NCBI RefSeq assembly: GCF_000389965.1
Contig: NC_021191.1
Location: 1-64,000 of the forward strand
Reading direction: 5' to 3'
Source of the DNA: Actinoplanes sp. N902-109
GTDB lineage: Bacteria; Actinomycetota; Actinomycetes; Mycobacteriales; Micromonosporaceae
DNA: 64,000 nt
A program made the translations under genes and the position numbers. The notes under the pieces were generated by a model. That model ran no database searches, was not told the origin of the DNA, and saw only the letters and a program-made list of their open reading frames with translations. Every line of letters starts with the position of its first letter. Position 1 is the first letter of the stretch. Positions 37,188 to 45,315 of the stretch are shown in pieces.

Positions 37188-37531
37188 GATGCACCGGCAC
37201 GGGGGACCCTCAACCGCGCCCGGCACCATGAGTTCGGCCGGGAGCCGCGATGTGACCTCGGGAGGCGTGGACGACCGGCGTTTATCGTGCCCCCCACAAC
37301 GCCGGTCGTCGCAACGCCCCGGTCCACGCGACGAGGACGAAGGCTCCCCCGTTTGCCCCGCCCCGGCCTCGGCCGCGTCGCGTCCCCCTGTGGAGATCAC
37401 CCTATCCGGCAGGACCTGGGGATTTGCGTAGATCGGTGGGTTTCTACCGACGGCGATGCCGGTTCTGCCGGTAGTTCTGCCGGTTACTCACCGGGAGGCG
37501 TCGATGTCTCTTACGGTGCGGCTCACCACGG
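37188..37531. other. Spacer after STAND gene
   Basis: About 340 bases between convergent genes. It contains the hairpin at 37270-37310 and a short direct repeat TGCCGGTT at 37455-37495. No gene seen. Confidence 0.55.
37270..37310. terminator. Bidirectional hairpin between convergent genes
   Basis: GACGACCGGCGTT (37270-37282) pairs perfectly with AACGCCGGTCGTC (37298-37310) around a 15-base loop. It is 83 bases past the STAND stop. There is no T run. Probably a terminator for the plus-strand gene and possibly for the MarR gene from the other side. Confidence 0.6.
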
Positions 37532-38026
37532 TCACGCGGCGTCCGGCTCGAGCTCCTGGTTGTCGCTTCCGGCGGTGGCGCAGGGGTTGACCGCGTCCCG
37601 GATTCTGCGCAGCGATTCCAGCATCTGGTCGAGCTCGGCCGGGGTCAGCTGGCCGATGAACCACTGCTGCATCAGCTCGAGGTGGCCGGGGAGCACTTCC
37701 TCCAGCCGCTTGATGCCCGCGTCGGTGACCACCGCGTACGAGCTGCGGCGGTCGCTGGGACAGGCCTCCCGGCGGATCAGGCCCTCGCGGTCCATCCGGT
37801 CGACGACGCGGGTCACCCCGCTGGTGGACAGGGAGGTCTGGCCGGCCAGGTCGGTCATCCGCAGCCGGTGCTGCGGGGAGCGGGCCAGCCGCAGCAGCAC
37901 CTCGAACTCAACGGAGGACAGTCGGTGCTGCTCGAACTGCACGGCGAAGCGGTTGGTGAGGCCCGTGAACGCCTCGGAGAACAGACCGAACGCAGTGAAC
38001 CGGGGGTCGTCGAAGTCAGGAGCCAC
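37532..38026 (-). CDS. MarR-family transcriptional regulator
   Basis: A 164-residue winged-helix regulator: LSSVEFEVLLRLARSP, LRMTDLAGQTSLSTSGVTRVVDRMDREGLI and the wing RRSSYAVVTDAG. The start is set at GTG 38026; an in-frame GTG 11 codons upstream lies within the promoter region of the divergent yceI-like gene and is less likely. The two genes are divergent with 105 bases between, typical for a regulator that controls its neighbour. Confidence 0.9.
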   Translation of the reverse strand: MAPDFDDPRFTAFGLFSEAFTGLTNRFAVQFEQHRLSSVEFEVLLRLARSPQHRLRMTDLAGQTSLSTSGVTRVVDRMDREGLIRREACPSDRRSSYAVVTDAGIKRLEEVLPGHLELMQQWFIGQLTPAELDQMLESLRRIRDAVNPCATAGSDNQELEPDAA

Positions 38027-38049
38027 GAGTCGATGGTACCAGCGGTCTA

Positions 38050-38078
38050 TTGACACAGGGAATATTGCGCGGCATATT
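38050..38078 (+). promoter_or_regulatory. Promoter of the YceI-type gene, with AATAT inverted repeat
   Basis: TTGACA (38050-38055), 17-base spacer, CATATT (38073-38078). An inverted repeat AATAT (38061-38065)...ATATT (38074-38078) spans the spacer and the -10, as expected for a MarR operator. Another AATAT is at 38095. Regulation by the adjacent MarR protein is inference. Confidence 0.6.
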
Positions 38079-38131
38079 GTTGCTCCGTCAGACAAATATC
38101 GCGCCGCCCCACAGAGCCGAGAGGAACCGTC

Positions 38132-38704
38132 ATGAGTGACATCGCCACCCGTACGTTCGAGGGCCTTCAGATCCCCGCGCCGGGCACCTACGAGCTGGAC
38201 GCGGCGCACAAGCGCGTCGGGTTCGTCGTCCGCCATCTCATGGTCAGCAAGGTGCGCGGCCAGTTCGCCGAGGCCAGCGCGACCATCACGATCGGTGAGG
38301 ACCCGCTGCAGTCCTCGGTCGTCGCCGAGATCAAGACCGCCAGCGTCGAGACCGGCCAGGTCGACCGGGACAACCACCTGCGCACGGGCGACTTCTTCGA
38401 GGCCGAGAAGTACCCGGTCATGACGTTCCGCAGCACCGGCATCAAGTCGCACTCGGGTGCCGAGTTCGTACTCGACGGCGAGCTGACCATCAAGGACGTC
38501 ACCAAGCCGGTCGAGCTAATCGTGGAGTTCGAGGGCGCGACCGTCAGCCCGTACGGCCAGTCGCTGTTCGGCTTCAGTGCCGTCACCGAGATCGACCGTG
38601 AGGACTGGGGCCTGACCTACAACATGGCGCTGGAGAGCGGCGGCGTCATGATCGGCAAAAAGGTCAAGATCGAGATCGAGGGCGAAGCCATCCGGCAGGC
38701 CTGA
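38132..38704 (+). CDS. YceI-family lipid-binding-like protein
   Basis: A 190-residue YceI-fold (lipocalin-like beta-barrel that binds isoprenoids). Family patterns are GTYELDAAHKRVGFVVRHLMVSKVRGQF, NHLRTGDFFEAEKYPVMTF and TIKDVTKPV, ending GKKVKIEIE. There is no signal peptide, so it is the cytosolic type. GAGAGGAA precedes the ATG. It is divergent from a MarR gene that probably regulates it. Confidence 0.92.
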   Translation: MSDIATRTFEGLQIPAPGTYELDAAHKRVGFVVRHLMVSKVRGQFAEASATITIGEDPLQSSVVAEIKTASVETGQVDRDNHLRTGDFFEAEKYPVMTFRSTGIKSHSGAEFVLDGELTIKDVTKPVELIVEFEGATVSPYGQSLFGFSAVTEIDREDWGLTYNMALESGGVMIGKKVKIEIEGEAIRQA

Positions 38705-38716
38705 TCCCGCTCGACG

Positions 38717-38748
38717 AAGGCGCCGCCCGGCACTCGGGTGGCGCCTTT
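38717..38748. terminator. Terminator between convergent genes
   Basis: AAGGCGCC (38717-38724) pairs with GGCGCCTT (38740-38747), and CCCG...CGGG extends it inside. It serves the yceI-like gene and, from the other side, the convergent membrane gene, with short T/A flanks. Confidence 0.75.
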
Positions 38749-38760
38749 CACGTGTCGTAC

Positions 38761-39936
38761 TCAGGACAGTGGCGGGGTGGCCTTTTTGCGAGCGGGCCGC
38801 GCTGCCACCCGGGTGTCGTCCGGCTTGTCGTTTTTCGAGGAGGCTGGGACGGCCGCCGGCGGGTTGATCTGGGCGACGGTCGGGACGCTGGGTGGCGGCG
38901 CAACCGTCGACCGTACCGGTGTCTCCTCGCGCGGGGCCGGCACCGCGGCGCCCTCAGGGGCCTTCGCCCGGCCCGTCGCCACCTGGTCTGCCGCTGGGCC
39001 GGCCGCGATGCGCTGCGTGTCCGCCGGTGTCGCGCCGACGGGGGCCGACGGCTGTGCGGTCGCGCCGGTCGGCGCCGACGACCGGCGGGCCGCGCCGCGA
39101 TCGGCCAGCCGGCGGACCACTGCGACGGTCAACGACGAACCAGCCAGACCGGCGAGAACCGCATAAGGCGCGATCAGGTACGCCGATTGCAGCGCCCCCA
39201 ACGCCCCGGTGAGCCGCGGCGCGAGCACGACGAACGCCACGGCCACGAGCAGCGGGCCGACCGCGCCCGACGCCGCCGTGCCGATGCCGAAGTCCCGCCG
39301 CCGGGCCGCGGGCAGGGCACCCAGCACCCCGATCACGAACGCCGCCAGCAGGGTGAGCAGCGCACCGGGCCAGAAGACCCGGTCGGACGCCGAGATGAAC
39401 TGCCAGCTGGCCAGATATGTCGCGGAAGGGCGGTGCCAGAACACCTCCAGCACGACGGCGGCGATGGCCAGCACCCACAACCAGGTGGCGGTGCCGGCGA
39501 GGTTGGCCGCAGCCGGCCGGGACACCACCGCCCAGAACGCGACGACCAGGCCGAGCACCACGCCGACGAGGGCGTACCCGGCGGCGACGGTCTGGGGTGC
39601 GGACACGGCCGGGAGTACGGCGGTCCGGGCCGGCAGCGCAACCAGCACAACCGTCAGCAGGGCGCCGACCGCGGCCGAGGCCGCCAGGGCGAAGCGCCAG
39701 AGCCCGACGACCGGGCGGCCCAACCGGCCCGCGATCACCGCACCCAGCACCGTCGCACTCGCGGCGACCCAGGTGGCCCACCCCAGACTGCCCAGCCAGA
39801 CACTGTCGTCGCTGGTCACCGAGGTCGGCCAGACGATCACGCCGAGGCCGTAGCCCAGGCCGAGCTGGGCCGCGCCGGTGCCGGCGGCCACCCCGACGGC
39901 GGTCGCTACCTGTGTAATCCAGCCTCTGGCGGGCAT
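38761..39936 (-). CDS. Multi-spanning membrane protein with Pro/Ala-rich tail
   Basis: A 391-residue protein with about eight hydrophobic segments over residues 8-285 and a C-terminal tail of about 100 residues rich in Pro, Ala and charged residues (cytoplasmic by prediction). No family recognised. The start is ATG 39936 (MPARGWITQVATAV); the frame reaches 39993 but that start would lie in the divergent promoter. It is divergent from the single-PASTA gene. Confidence 0.8.
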   Translation of the reverse strand: MPARGWITQVATAVGVAAGTGAAQLGLGYGLGVIVWPTSVTSDDSVWLGSLGWATWVAASATVLGAVIAGRLGRPVVGLWRFALAASAAVGALLTVVLVALPARTAVLPAVSAPQTVAAGYALVGVVLGLVVAFWAVVSRPAAANLAGTATWLWVLAIAAVVLEVFWHRPSATYLASWQFISASDRVFWPGALLTLLAAFVIGVLGALPAARRRDFGIGTAASGAVGPLLVAVAFVVLAPRLTGALGALQSAYLIAPYAVLAGLAGSSLTVAVVRRLADRGAARRSSAPTGATAQPSAPVGATPADTQRIAAGPAADQVATGRAKAPEGAAVPAPREETPVRSTVAPPPSVPTVAQINPPAAVPASSKNDKPDDTRVAARPARKKATPPLS

Positions 39937-40044
39937 GACGGGCACTGTAGCGGTCCCTGGCGATGCCTGCGAATCGATGAGCGCACGCTCCAAGATTGGT
40001 TAAGTTGATTCCGTCAGGGGCCCGATGTGGGAGAAGAGGCGGCG

Positions 40045-40842
40045 ATGTCCGACGACACCGGCGAGTTCTTCCCGTTCCGCGGTGAGGACGAGAAGGAGCG
40101 CGGAAATCAGCCGAACGATGGTCCCCGGAAGAGCGACGACGAAACCCGGATCCTGCCGTCGGCGGCGTCTCCCGAGGACGAGGCGACGCGGGTTTACGCC
40201 CCGGTCCGCAGCGGCGCCTGGGCCGAGGAGGACGAGATCTGGGAGGGCCGGGCCGGCGTTCGTGCGCCCCAGCCGGATGAAACCCGTACGGACTGGACGT
40301 CGATCTCGCCGGAGGAACCGCGCGGCAGATGGTGGACGCCGATCCTGGTCGGCATCCTGGCGCTGGTGCTGCTCGCCCTGCTCGGCTGGGGCATCTACCT
40401 GATCCTGCAGTCCCACGGGAACGACGGGGAGAACTCGCCCGCACCCGCGGTGACCTCGGCAGCTGTGCCCTCGCCGGAGCCGACGGCCACGACCACCACG
40501 CCGAAGACCGAGGCGCCCTCCACCCCGCCGACCACCGTCCCGACCACGACGACCACCACGGCGGCCGCACCGCCCAGCGACGTGACCATCCCGGCGCTGC
40601 GCGGGTTGTCGCTGGACGAGGCCCGCACGGCACTCAACCGCAAGAACCTCAACTACCGGCTGCGGTACGTACCCAGCACAGACGCACCGCCCGGGACGAT
40701 CATCGGCAGCGACCCGGCCGAGGGGCAGCAGGTGCCCGGCGACACGATCATCAACCTGATCATCGCCAGCGAGCCGACCGCCACCGCCACCACGCCGCCG
40801 CCGGCCACCGGCACGACGACGCCGACCTACGACGAGGACTGA
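40045..40842 (+). CDS. Single-PASTA-domain membrane protein
   Basis: A 265-residue protein: acidic cytoplasmic N-terminus (about 1-95), one membrane segment (about 98-120), a Thr/Pro-rich extracellular linker, and one PASTA domain (about 175-240: VTIPALRGLSLDEARTALNRKN, GTIIGSDPAEGQQVPGDTIINLII), ending in another Thr/Pro tract. PASTA domains bind peptidoglycan fragments and usually occur on PknB kinases or PBPs; here there is no kinase or PBP. ATG 40045 is chosen because GAGAAGAGG precedes it; GTG 40027 is an alternative. Confidence 0.85.
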   Translation: MSDDTGEFFPFRGEDEKERGNQPNDGPRKSDDETRILPSAASPEDEATRVYAPVRSGAWAEEDEIWEGRAGVRAPQPDETRTDWTSISPEEPRGRWWTPILVGILALVLLALLGWGIYLILQSHGNDGENSPAPAVTSAAVPSPEPTATTTTPKTEAPSTPPTTVPTTTTTTAAAPPSDVTIPALRGLSLDEARTALNRKNLNYRLRYVPSTDAPPGTIIGSDPAEGQQVPGDTIINLIIASEPTATATTPPPATGTTTPTYDED

Positions 40843-40843
40843 C

Positions 40844-41134
40844 TCAGCGGTTGGCGCGGGCCCGGACCGCGCCCGAGGTGAGCCCGGGCTGGCGGCCGTT
40901 GCGGGCCCGCGGGTCGGGCGCCTTGCCCACCTGTCGCAGACCACTGACCTGCACAAAGATGGAGCGGCGCTCGACGGCGTCACCGGCGGAGTTCAGCTCG
41001 TAGCCGTCCAGCCAGATCCAGCCCTCGTACGTCGGCCAGTCGTGGACCCGGATGACCCGGAAAATCATCGGCGAAGAGAATTGGACGCTCGCCGCCTTCG
41101 TCACATGGATGACATCGCCGGACCGAGGAAGCAC
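40844..41134 (-). CDS. Conserved hypothetical protein
   Basis: A 96-residue protein (VLPRSGDVIHVTKAASVQF start) with the pattern RVIRVHDWPTYEGWIWLDGYELN, i.e. a small beta-rich protein, and a basic C-terminus. GGGAG precedes GTG 41134. A longer frame reaches 41194 with a poorer start. It is convergent with the single-PASTA gene, one base apart. Function unknown. Confidence 0.75.
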   Translation of the reverse strand: MLPRSGDVIHVTKAASVQFSSPMIFRVIRVHDWPTYEGWIWLDGYELNSAGDAVERRSIFVQVSGLRQVGKAPDPRARNGRQPGLTSGAVRARANR

Positions 41135-41569
41135 GTCATCTCCCGTCCTTGAACCGAGTCGGGCGGCAACACCGATTTGCCGCACGGTGAACACAGATGC
41201 TCCAGTGTGCCCGGCTCGTACGTGTTAGCAACCTTGTGAGGATGCCAATCATCACAACGGTGCTGTAACGACGCGACCGGCCCCCGCCAGGACCCCGCGA
41301 CCTACGTCCACGTAGGACAATGTGTTGGAGGCCGGCCGCCCAAGATCGCCAATTCGGCGTGGGAAGCCGGGCTTGGTCTTGTCGCCGAAAAGCACGGTGA
41401 CAAGTGCCATACCGAGAGATTGCACCACGCCTGCAATCGATGCAAGTTGCAGATCAGCCGAACGTGACGAAGAGATCACTGTCGACGCTTGAGGGATCAA
41501 GAGATCAACAGCAGACTGAGAACGGCAAATCGCCTTACTTGCCGGTTTCCGTCCCCATCGGAGGTCGCC
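41135..41569. other. Intergenic region upstream of XRE gene
   Basis: About 430 bases between the hypothetical gene and the XRE gene. It is less GC-rich than the rest. It holds an imperfect inverted repeat at 41234-41257 with arms TTGTGA/TCACAA. A minus-strand open frame (41252-41500) has no family likeness and I do not call it. Confidence 0.5.
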
Positions 41570-42451
41570 GTGAACCCGCGCCGCAGCCCCACCATACGTC
41601 GTCGCCGGCTCGGCGCTGAGCTCCGTCGATACCGCGAAGCAGCGGGCGTGACCATCGACGTCGTGGCCGACCGCCTCGGCTGCTCACCGTCCAAGGTGTC
41701 CCGGATCGAGACCGGTCACACCAGCGCCACCCCGCGCGACGTCAAGGACATGCTGGACATCTACCGCGTCGACGGCACGCTCTCCGAAGAACTCGTCCAG
41801 ATCGCCCGGGAAGCGCGGCAAAAAGGGTGGTGGCACCCGTTCAGCACGGTTCTCACCGGCGCCTATGTCGGACTCGAGGCCGCAGCCAGGTCGATCCGTC
41901 AGTACGAGCAACAGGTCATTCCTGGACTTTTGCAGACCGACAAGTATGCAATTGCGATGATTCGGGCTGCCCGGTTGGGTGACAGCGACCAGCAGATCGA
42001 GCAGCGGGTGCGCGTCCGAATGGCTCGCCAGGCGTTATTGATTCAGGACGATCCGATCGATCTTCGGGTGGTGCTCGATGAGGCGGTGGTGAGTCGCCCG
42101 GTCGGCGGGGACGAAGTGATGCGCGACCAATTGCTGCGTCTGGCCGAGATGGCCGAACTGCCGAACGTGACGATCCAGATCCTGCCGTTCGCGGCGGGGG
42201 CGCACGCCGGCATGGACGGCACTTTCGCGATCCTCGACTTCCCGGATGCCGAGGACCCGGATGTGGTGTTCGTGGAGAACGCAACCGGCGGGCTGTTTCT
42301 GGAGAAGGCGGACGAGCTGCGCAAATACAACTCCATCTTCGATGCCATCCGATCGTCGGCCCTCCCCCCGGAGGAGTCCAGGAACATGATCGCAATGTTG
42401 GCAGAGGAGCCATTGTGGAAGTCGAAACCAAGGGTTTCCGGATCGATTTGA
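41570..42451 (+). CDS. XRE-family regulator with Scr1/DUF5753 domain
   Basis: A 293-residue protein: N-terminal helix-turn-helix (LGAELRRYREAAGVTIDVVADRLGCSPSKVSRIETG) and the DUF5753/Scr1-type domain (FSTVLTGAYVGLEAAARSIRQYEQQVIPGLLQTDKYA..., PNVTIQILPFAAGAHAGMDG). Such regulators are abundant in actinomycetes and are paired with DUF397 proteins; the pairs behave like antitoxin/toxin-like regulatory modules. GGAGG precedes GTG 41570. The DUF397 gene overlaps its 3' end by 37 bases. Confidence 0.9.
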   Translation: MNPRRSPTIRRRRLGAELRRYREAAGVTIDVVADRLGCSPSKVSRIETGHTSATPRDVKDMLDIYRVDGTLSEELVQIAREARQKGWWHPFSTVLTGAYVGLEAAARSIRQYEQQVIPGLLQTDKYAIAMIRAARLGDSDQQIEQRVRVRMARQALLIQDDPIDLRVVLDEAVVSRPVGGDEVMRDQLLRLAEMAELPNVTIQILPFAAGAHAGMDGTFAILDFPDAEDPDVVFVENATGGLFLEKADELRKYNSIFDAIRSSALPPEESRNMIAMLAEEPLWKSKPRVSGSI

Positions 42452-42639
42452 GCCGTGCACAGTGGTTCAAGAGCACTCGCAGCGGTCCGAATTGTGACAA
42501 CTGTGTCGAGGTGGCGTTCGTCGACGAGGCGATCGCGGTTCGCGACTCGAAGAACCCGCACGGTCCGGCGCTGATCTTCACCACGGATGAATGGGATGCG
42601 TTCGTGGGTGGCGCCAAGGACGGCGAGTTCGACCTGTAG
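42415..42639 (+). CDS. DUF397 protein
   Basis: A 74-residue protein with the DUF397 pattern: WFKSTRSGPNCDNCVEVAFVDEAIAVRDSKNP and LIFTTDEWDAFVGGAKDGEFD. AGAGGAG precedes GTG 42415. The gene starts inside the XRE gene in another frame, an arrangement typical of these pairs. In Streptomyces, DUF397 proteins act with the XRE partner in development and metabolism control. Confidence 0.92.
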   Translation: MEVETKGFRIDLSRAQWFKSTRSGPNCDNCVEVAFVDEAIAVRDSKNPHGPALIFTTDEWDAFVGGAKDGEFDL

Positions 42640-42649
42640 TTCAGTCATC

Positions 42650-42748
42650 GGCCACCCGTCATGGTGGCCACCGTGACCGGGCCGGCGTCCGCACCGCCGG
42701 CTCGTCGCACACCTGGCCGGTCGGCCTGTCTCCGGCGCCGACCGGCCA
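42650..42748 (+). terminator. Two hairpins after the XRE/DUF397 pair
   Basis: GGCCACC (42650-42656)/GGTGGCC (42663-42669), then a stronger one: TGGCCGGTCGGC (42714-42725) pairs perfectly with GCCGACCGGCCA (42737-42748) around an 11-base loop. The second is the likelier terminator. Remaining sequence to 42939 has no recognised feature. Confidence 0.6.
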
Positions 42749-42939
42749 TCGCTACCGGCAGCTGGGCATTTTGCCCGAATTTGTACCGTCGCCCGCCGGG
42801 GTGATCCTCGTTGAACGCCTTAAGTGCGGGCCGGACCGCACCGACGTACCGCCGTCGCCCACGGCTGACCGTCTCCCTCGCGTGACGGTGCGGGGGTGCG
42901 GGGCGAAGCCAACTCAACGAGCGAGGCAGGGCGACACAC

Positions 42940-43407
42940 ATGACCATTGGTTCCGACAACCTGAGCAACGGATCGCCGACAGCCCAGGACCGGTTCAGCG
43001 GGGGCGTCAGCGCCTACCGGCAGAACCGGCGGGAAGCCGCGCTGGCGGCCGAGAACGGGGACGGCGAGCTGGTGTCGCGCGGCGGGCCCGCGATGTCGCC
43101 GTCCGGGCTGCCCACCCGCACCCCGATCGAACAGTCCAGTCCGCTGGACCGCGGATCCAAACTGCCGTCGCTGGACATGCAGGGCCTGACCGAGCCGGTC
43201 TTCCCGCCGGGCGGCTGGATCGACGCGAGCTCGACGTCGTCGCCCTCCGCGCAGTCGATGGCGGACCACCCGCTGCTCCGGGGACTGCTCATGGAGCTGC
43301 CGCCGCGCGGTGCGATGCCGGCGTCGGACTGGCTGGACCGCTGGTTCGAGGCGGCCCGGTCGATCCTGGAGCTGCTCTACGTGCAGGAAGCCAAGCGCAC
43401 CAAGTAG
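42940..43407 (+). CDS. Hypothetical protein, hydrophilic
   Basis: A 155-residue hydrophilic protein, rich in Ser/Pro/Gly up to about 110, then a helical C-terminus (ASDWLDRWFEAARSILELLYVQEA). No motif, signal peptide or membrane segment. The C-terminal amphipathic helix looks like an interaction segment. Codon usage matches neighbours. The tandem repeat follows 12 bases after its stop. Confidence 0.72.
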   Translation: MTIGSDNLSNGSPTAQDRFSGGVSAYRQNRREAALAAENGDGELVSRGGPAMSPSGLPTRTPIEQSSPLDRGSKLPSLDMQGLTEPVFPPGGWIDASSTSSPSAQSMADHPLLRGLLMELPPRGAMPASDWLDRWFEAARSILELLYVQEAKRTK

Positions 43408-43419
43408 ATCAACCGGGCA

Positions 43420-43535
43420 GGTCGACCGCGTCCGGCTGACTCATGCGGCGCGGTCGACCTGGTGCCGGCTGACTCATGCGGCGAGGTCGACCTGGTGCCG
43501 GCTGGCTCATGCGGCGAGGTCGACCGCGTCCGGTG
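43420..43535. repeat. 33-bp tandem repeat across the 3' end of a gene
   Basis: Copies start at 43420 (32 bp), 43452, 43485 (33 bp each) and 43518 (partial). Each contains GGTCGACC and GCTCATGCGGCG or GACTCATGCGGCG. On the minus strand each unit carries the same VDLAA-stop end as the gene stopping at 43507, so the array looks like tandem duplication of that gene's 3' end. Confidence 0.8.
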
Positions 43536-44184
43536 CTGGGGCGCGGCCGGCCGGTTGCTCGTCGGGCAGCGGGGTCCAGCTCTCGCTGCTGCGCGCGGCC
43601 GAGGCGGGGGCCTGGCGGCTGCGGCCCAGCGGCGCCAGCACCGCCAGACTCAACCTGCTGTGCCGGATCGCGTGCCGCACGACCAGGGCAAAGATCGCAA
43701 TGCCCACCACGGTGACGGCGATCGCGGCGAGGTCGCTGCCGGGCAGCTCCACCAGCCCCCCGGCAATCGGTACGCCAACCAGCGCGGCCAGCCCGGTCAC
43801 CTGAAGCGGGACGGCGACCCACGGATGAGCGGCGGCCGCCCGCAACGCCGGCGGGGCCGGAGTCAGGGGTGCGGCGGCGAACGCGCCCGACCCGCGGCGT
43901 ACCCGGGACAGCCGGCGGGCCGTCATCGTCAGCACGAACATCGCCGGTACGGCAGGGATGAGCGCGGCGGCCGGCGCGGCGCTGGAGCCGGGCACCAGGG
44001 CGGTGACGATGGGCACGGCGATGAACACCGCGGCCCCCGCACCGACCATCATGGACAACGCCCGGGACCGCCGCCGCAGCTCGCGCGCCGTGCGGACATC
44101 CGGGAGCGTATCGGCGATCAGCCCGGCCGCCAGCCAGACAGCGGCGAGCGTGCCGATGAGGATGAGGTCCGTCGTGGTGTTCAC
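43507..44184 (-). CDS. Predicted membrane protein
   Basis: A 225-residue protein with about five hydrophobic segments (6-22, 42-63, 68-86, 120-138, 148-166 approximately) and a Ser/Pro-rich C-terminal tail. No family recognised. GTG 44184 is chosen because the encoded start VNTTTDLILIG begins the first membrane segment. A tandem array after the stop repeats its last codons. Confidence 0.72.
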   Translation of the reverse strand: MNTTTDLILIGTLAAVWLAAGLIADTLPDVRTARELRRRSRALSMMVGAGAAVFIAVPIVTALVPGSSAAPAAALIPAVPAMFVLTMTARRLSRVRRGSGAFAAAPLTPAPPALRAAAAHPWVAVPLQVTGLAALVGVPIAGGLVELPGSDLAAIAVTVVGIAIFALVVRHAIRHSRLSLAVLAPLGRSRQAPASAARSSESWTPLPDEQPAGRAPAPDAVDLAA

Positions 44185-44508
44185 AGAGACAGGCTTCACC
44201 TGTGCCGCAAGACACAAAACCGGGTTATCACCGGACCGGAAACCCCTAGGGGAAGCGGTTACAGCAGCGCGTTACTCATTGACTACGGTGCGCGCTCAGT
44301 CCTCCGGGCGAAGGGGACAGAGACCCCTGTCGCGTCCGTGACGAGTGTCCTAGTGTCGGGTCTCGGACGCTCCGGCGTGTGCCGCGCCGGTCGCGACGGG
44401 CTCGACCTGGGGAGGTCGGCCGGGATCCGCCGCATGGCTGGATCCCGGCACCGTCCCTGTCCGCTCTCCCGCGGCTACCCCGCCCGGGGTCGTTTGTCCT
44501 GGGCCGGC
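44185..44508. other. Intergenic region with CTAG palindrome
   Basis: About 320 bases between two minus-strand genes. It should hold the promoter of the membrane gene at 44184; a perfect palindrome CCCCTAGGGG is at 44243-44252, about 60 bases upstream of that start. No other signal seen. Confidence 0.45.
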
Positions 44509-45315
44509 TCAGACTGCGAAGCTCGGCACGCCGACGCCGGTGGGGGCCGGGGGCTTCGCCTTCCACAGGCCGGTCTTCTGCAGCGCGAGGCGTGCCAGAT
44601 AGGCCGGGTTGAGCAGCACGTACCGCTTCCACAGCCGCTTGGGCTCGAGGCCCAGGCGCCACAACCACTCCAGCGAGTACTTCTGCATCCACGGCGGCGG
44701 GTTCTTGAGCAGGCCCGCGTGGTAGTCGAACGCCGCGCCGACGGCCAGCAGCGGCATGTCGAGCAGCGGCCGCATCGCGTACGTCCAGATCTCCTGGCGG
44801 GGGCAGCCCAGCCCGACCAGCACGATGCGCGCACCGGACGCCTTGATCCGCTCGGCGATCGCCACGTCCTCGCCCGGCTGGTTGGTGCGGAACTTCGACG
44901 CCTCGACGCCCGCCAGCTTGAGCGCGGGGAACATCTGCTCCAGCGCTGGGACCAGCTTGTCGAGCGTGGGCTGCGTTGATCCGTACAGATAGACCGGCAG
45001 GCCCTCGGCCGCGGCCGCACGCAAGACGCGCAGGGTGAGCTCGGGGCCGTACACCCGATCGGTCAGACCTGCGTGGTGCAGCAGGTTGAGGGCGCCGCGC
45101 ACCGGCTGGCCGTCCGGGGTCACCAGGTCGAACGAGTTGAGCCGGGCGTTGTGCGCCTTGTCCTGCACGCCGGTCATCACGCCGTGCACCGCCAGCGCGG
45201 TCACCGCGAACGGCCGGTGGTCGCGGGCGGCCTGCATGATCTTCGCCGTGGCCGCCTCGTAGTCGACGGCGTCGACCAGCACGCCGAGGACGTTCTTCTT
45301 GCCCCGATCGATCAT
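44509..45315 (-). CDS. WecG/TagA/CpsF-family glycosyltransferase
   Basis: A 268-residue GT26-type enzyme, which transfers a sugar (often ManNAc or ManNAcA) to a lipid-linked sugar at the membrane inner face. Family patterns: GVLVDAVDYEAATAKIM, VTPDGQPVRGAL, YGPELTLRVL, GLPVYLYGST, VLVGLGCPRQEIW, and AVGAAFDYHAGLLKNPPPWMQKYSLEWLWRL. ATG 45315 overlaps the stop of the epimerase gene (ATGA), so the two are coupled. Confidence 0.9.
   Translation of the reverse strand: MIDRGKKNVLGVLVDAVDYEAATAKIMQAARDHRPFAVTALAVHGVMTGVQDKAHNARLNSFDLVTPDGQPVRGALNLLHHAGLTDRVYGPELTLRVLRAAAAEGLPVYLYGSTQPTLDKLVPALEQMFPALKLAGVEASKFRTNQPGEDVAIAERIKASGARIVLVGLGCPRQEIWTYAMRPLLDMPLLAVGAAFDYHAGLLKNPPPWMQKYSLEWLWRLGLEPKRLWKRYVLLNPAYLARLALQKTGLWKAKPPAPTGVGVPSFAV

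Noticed and set aside
38761..40008. 418-residue plus-strand frame opposite the membrane protein gene
   Set aside because: Antisense; the minus frame has clean membrane segments and a normal start, the plus frame is Gln/Arg/Gly-rich.
41252..41500. 82-residue minus-strand frame upstream of the XRE gene
   Set aside because: No good ribosome-binding site, no family likeness, and the region looks like promoter sequence.
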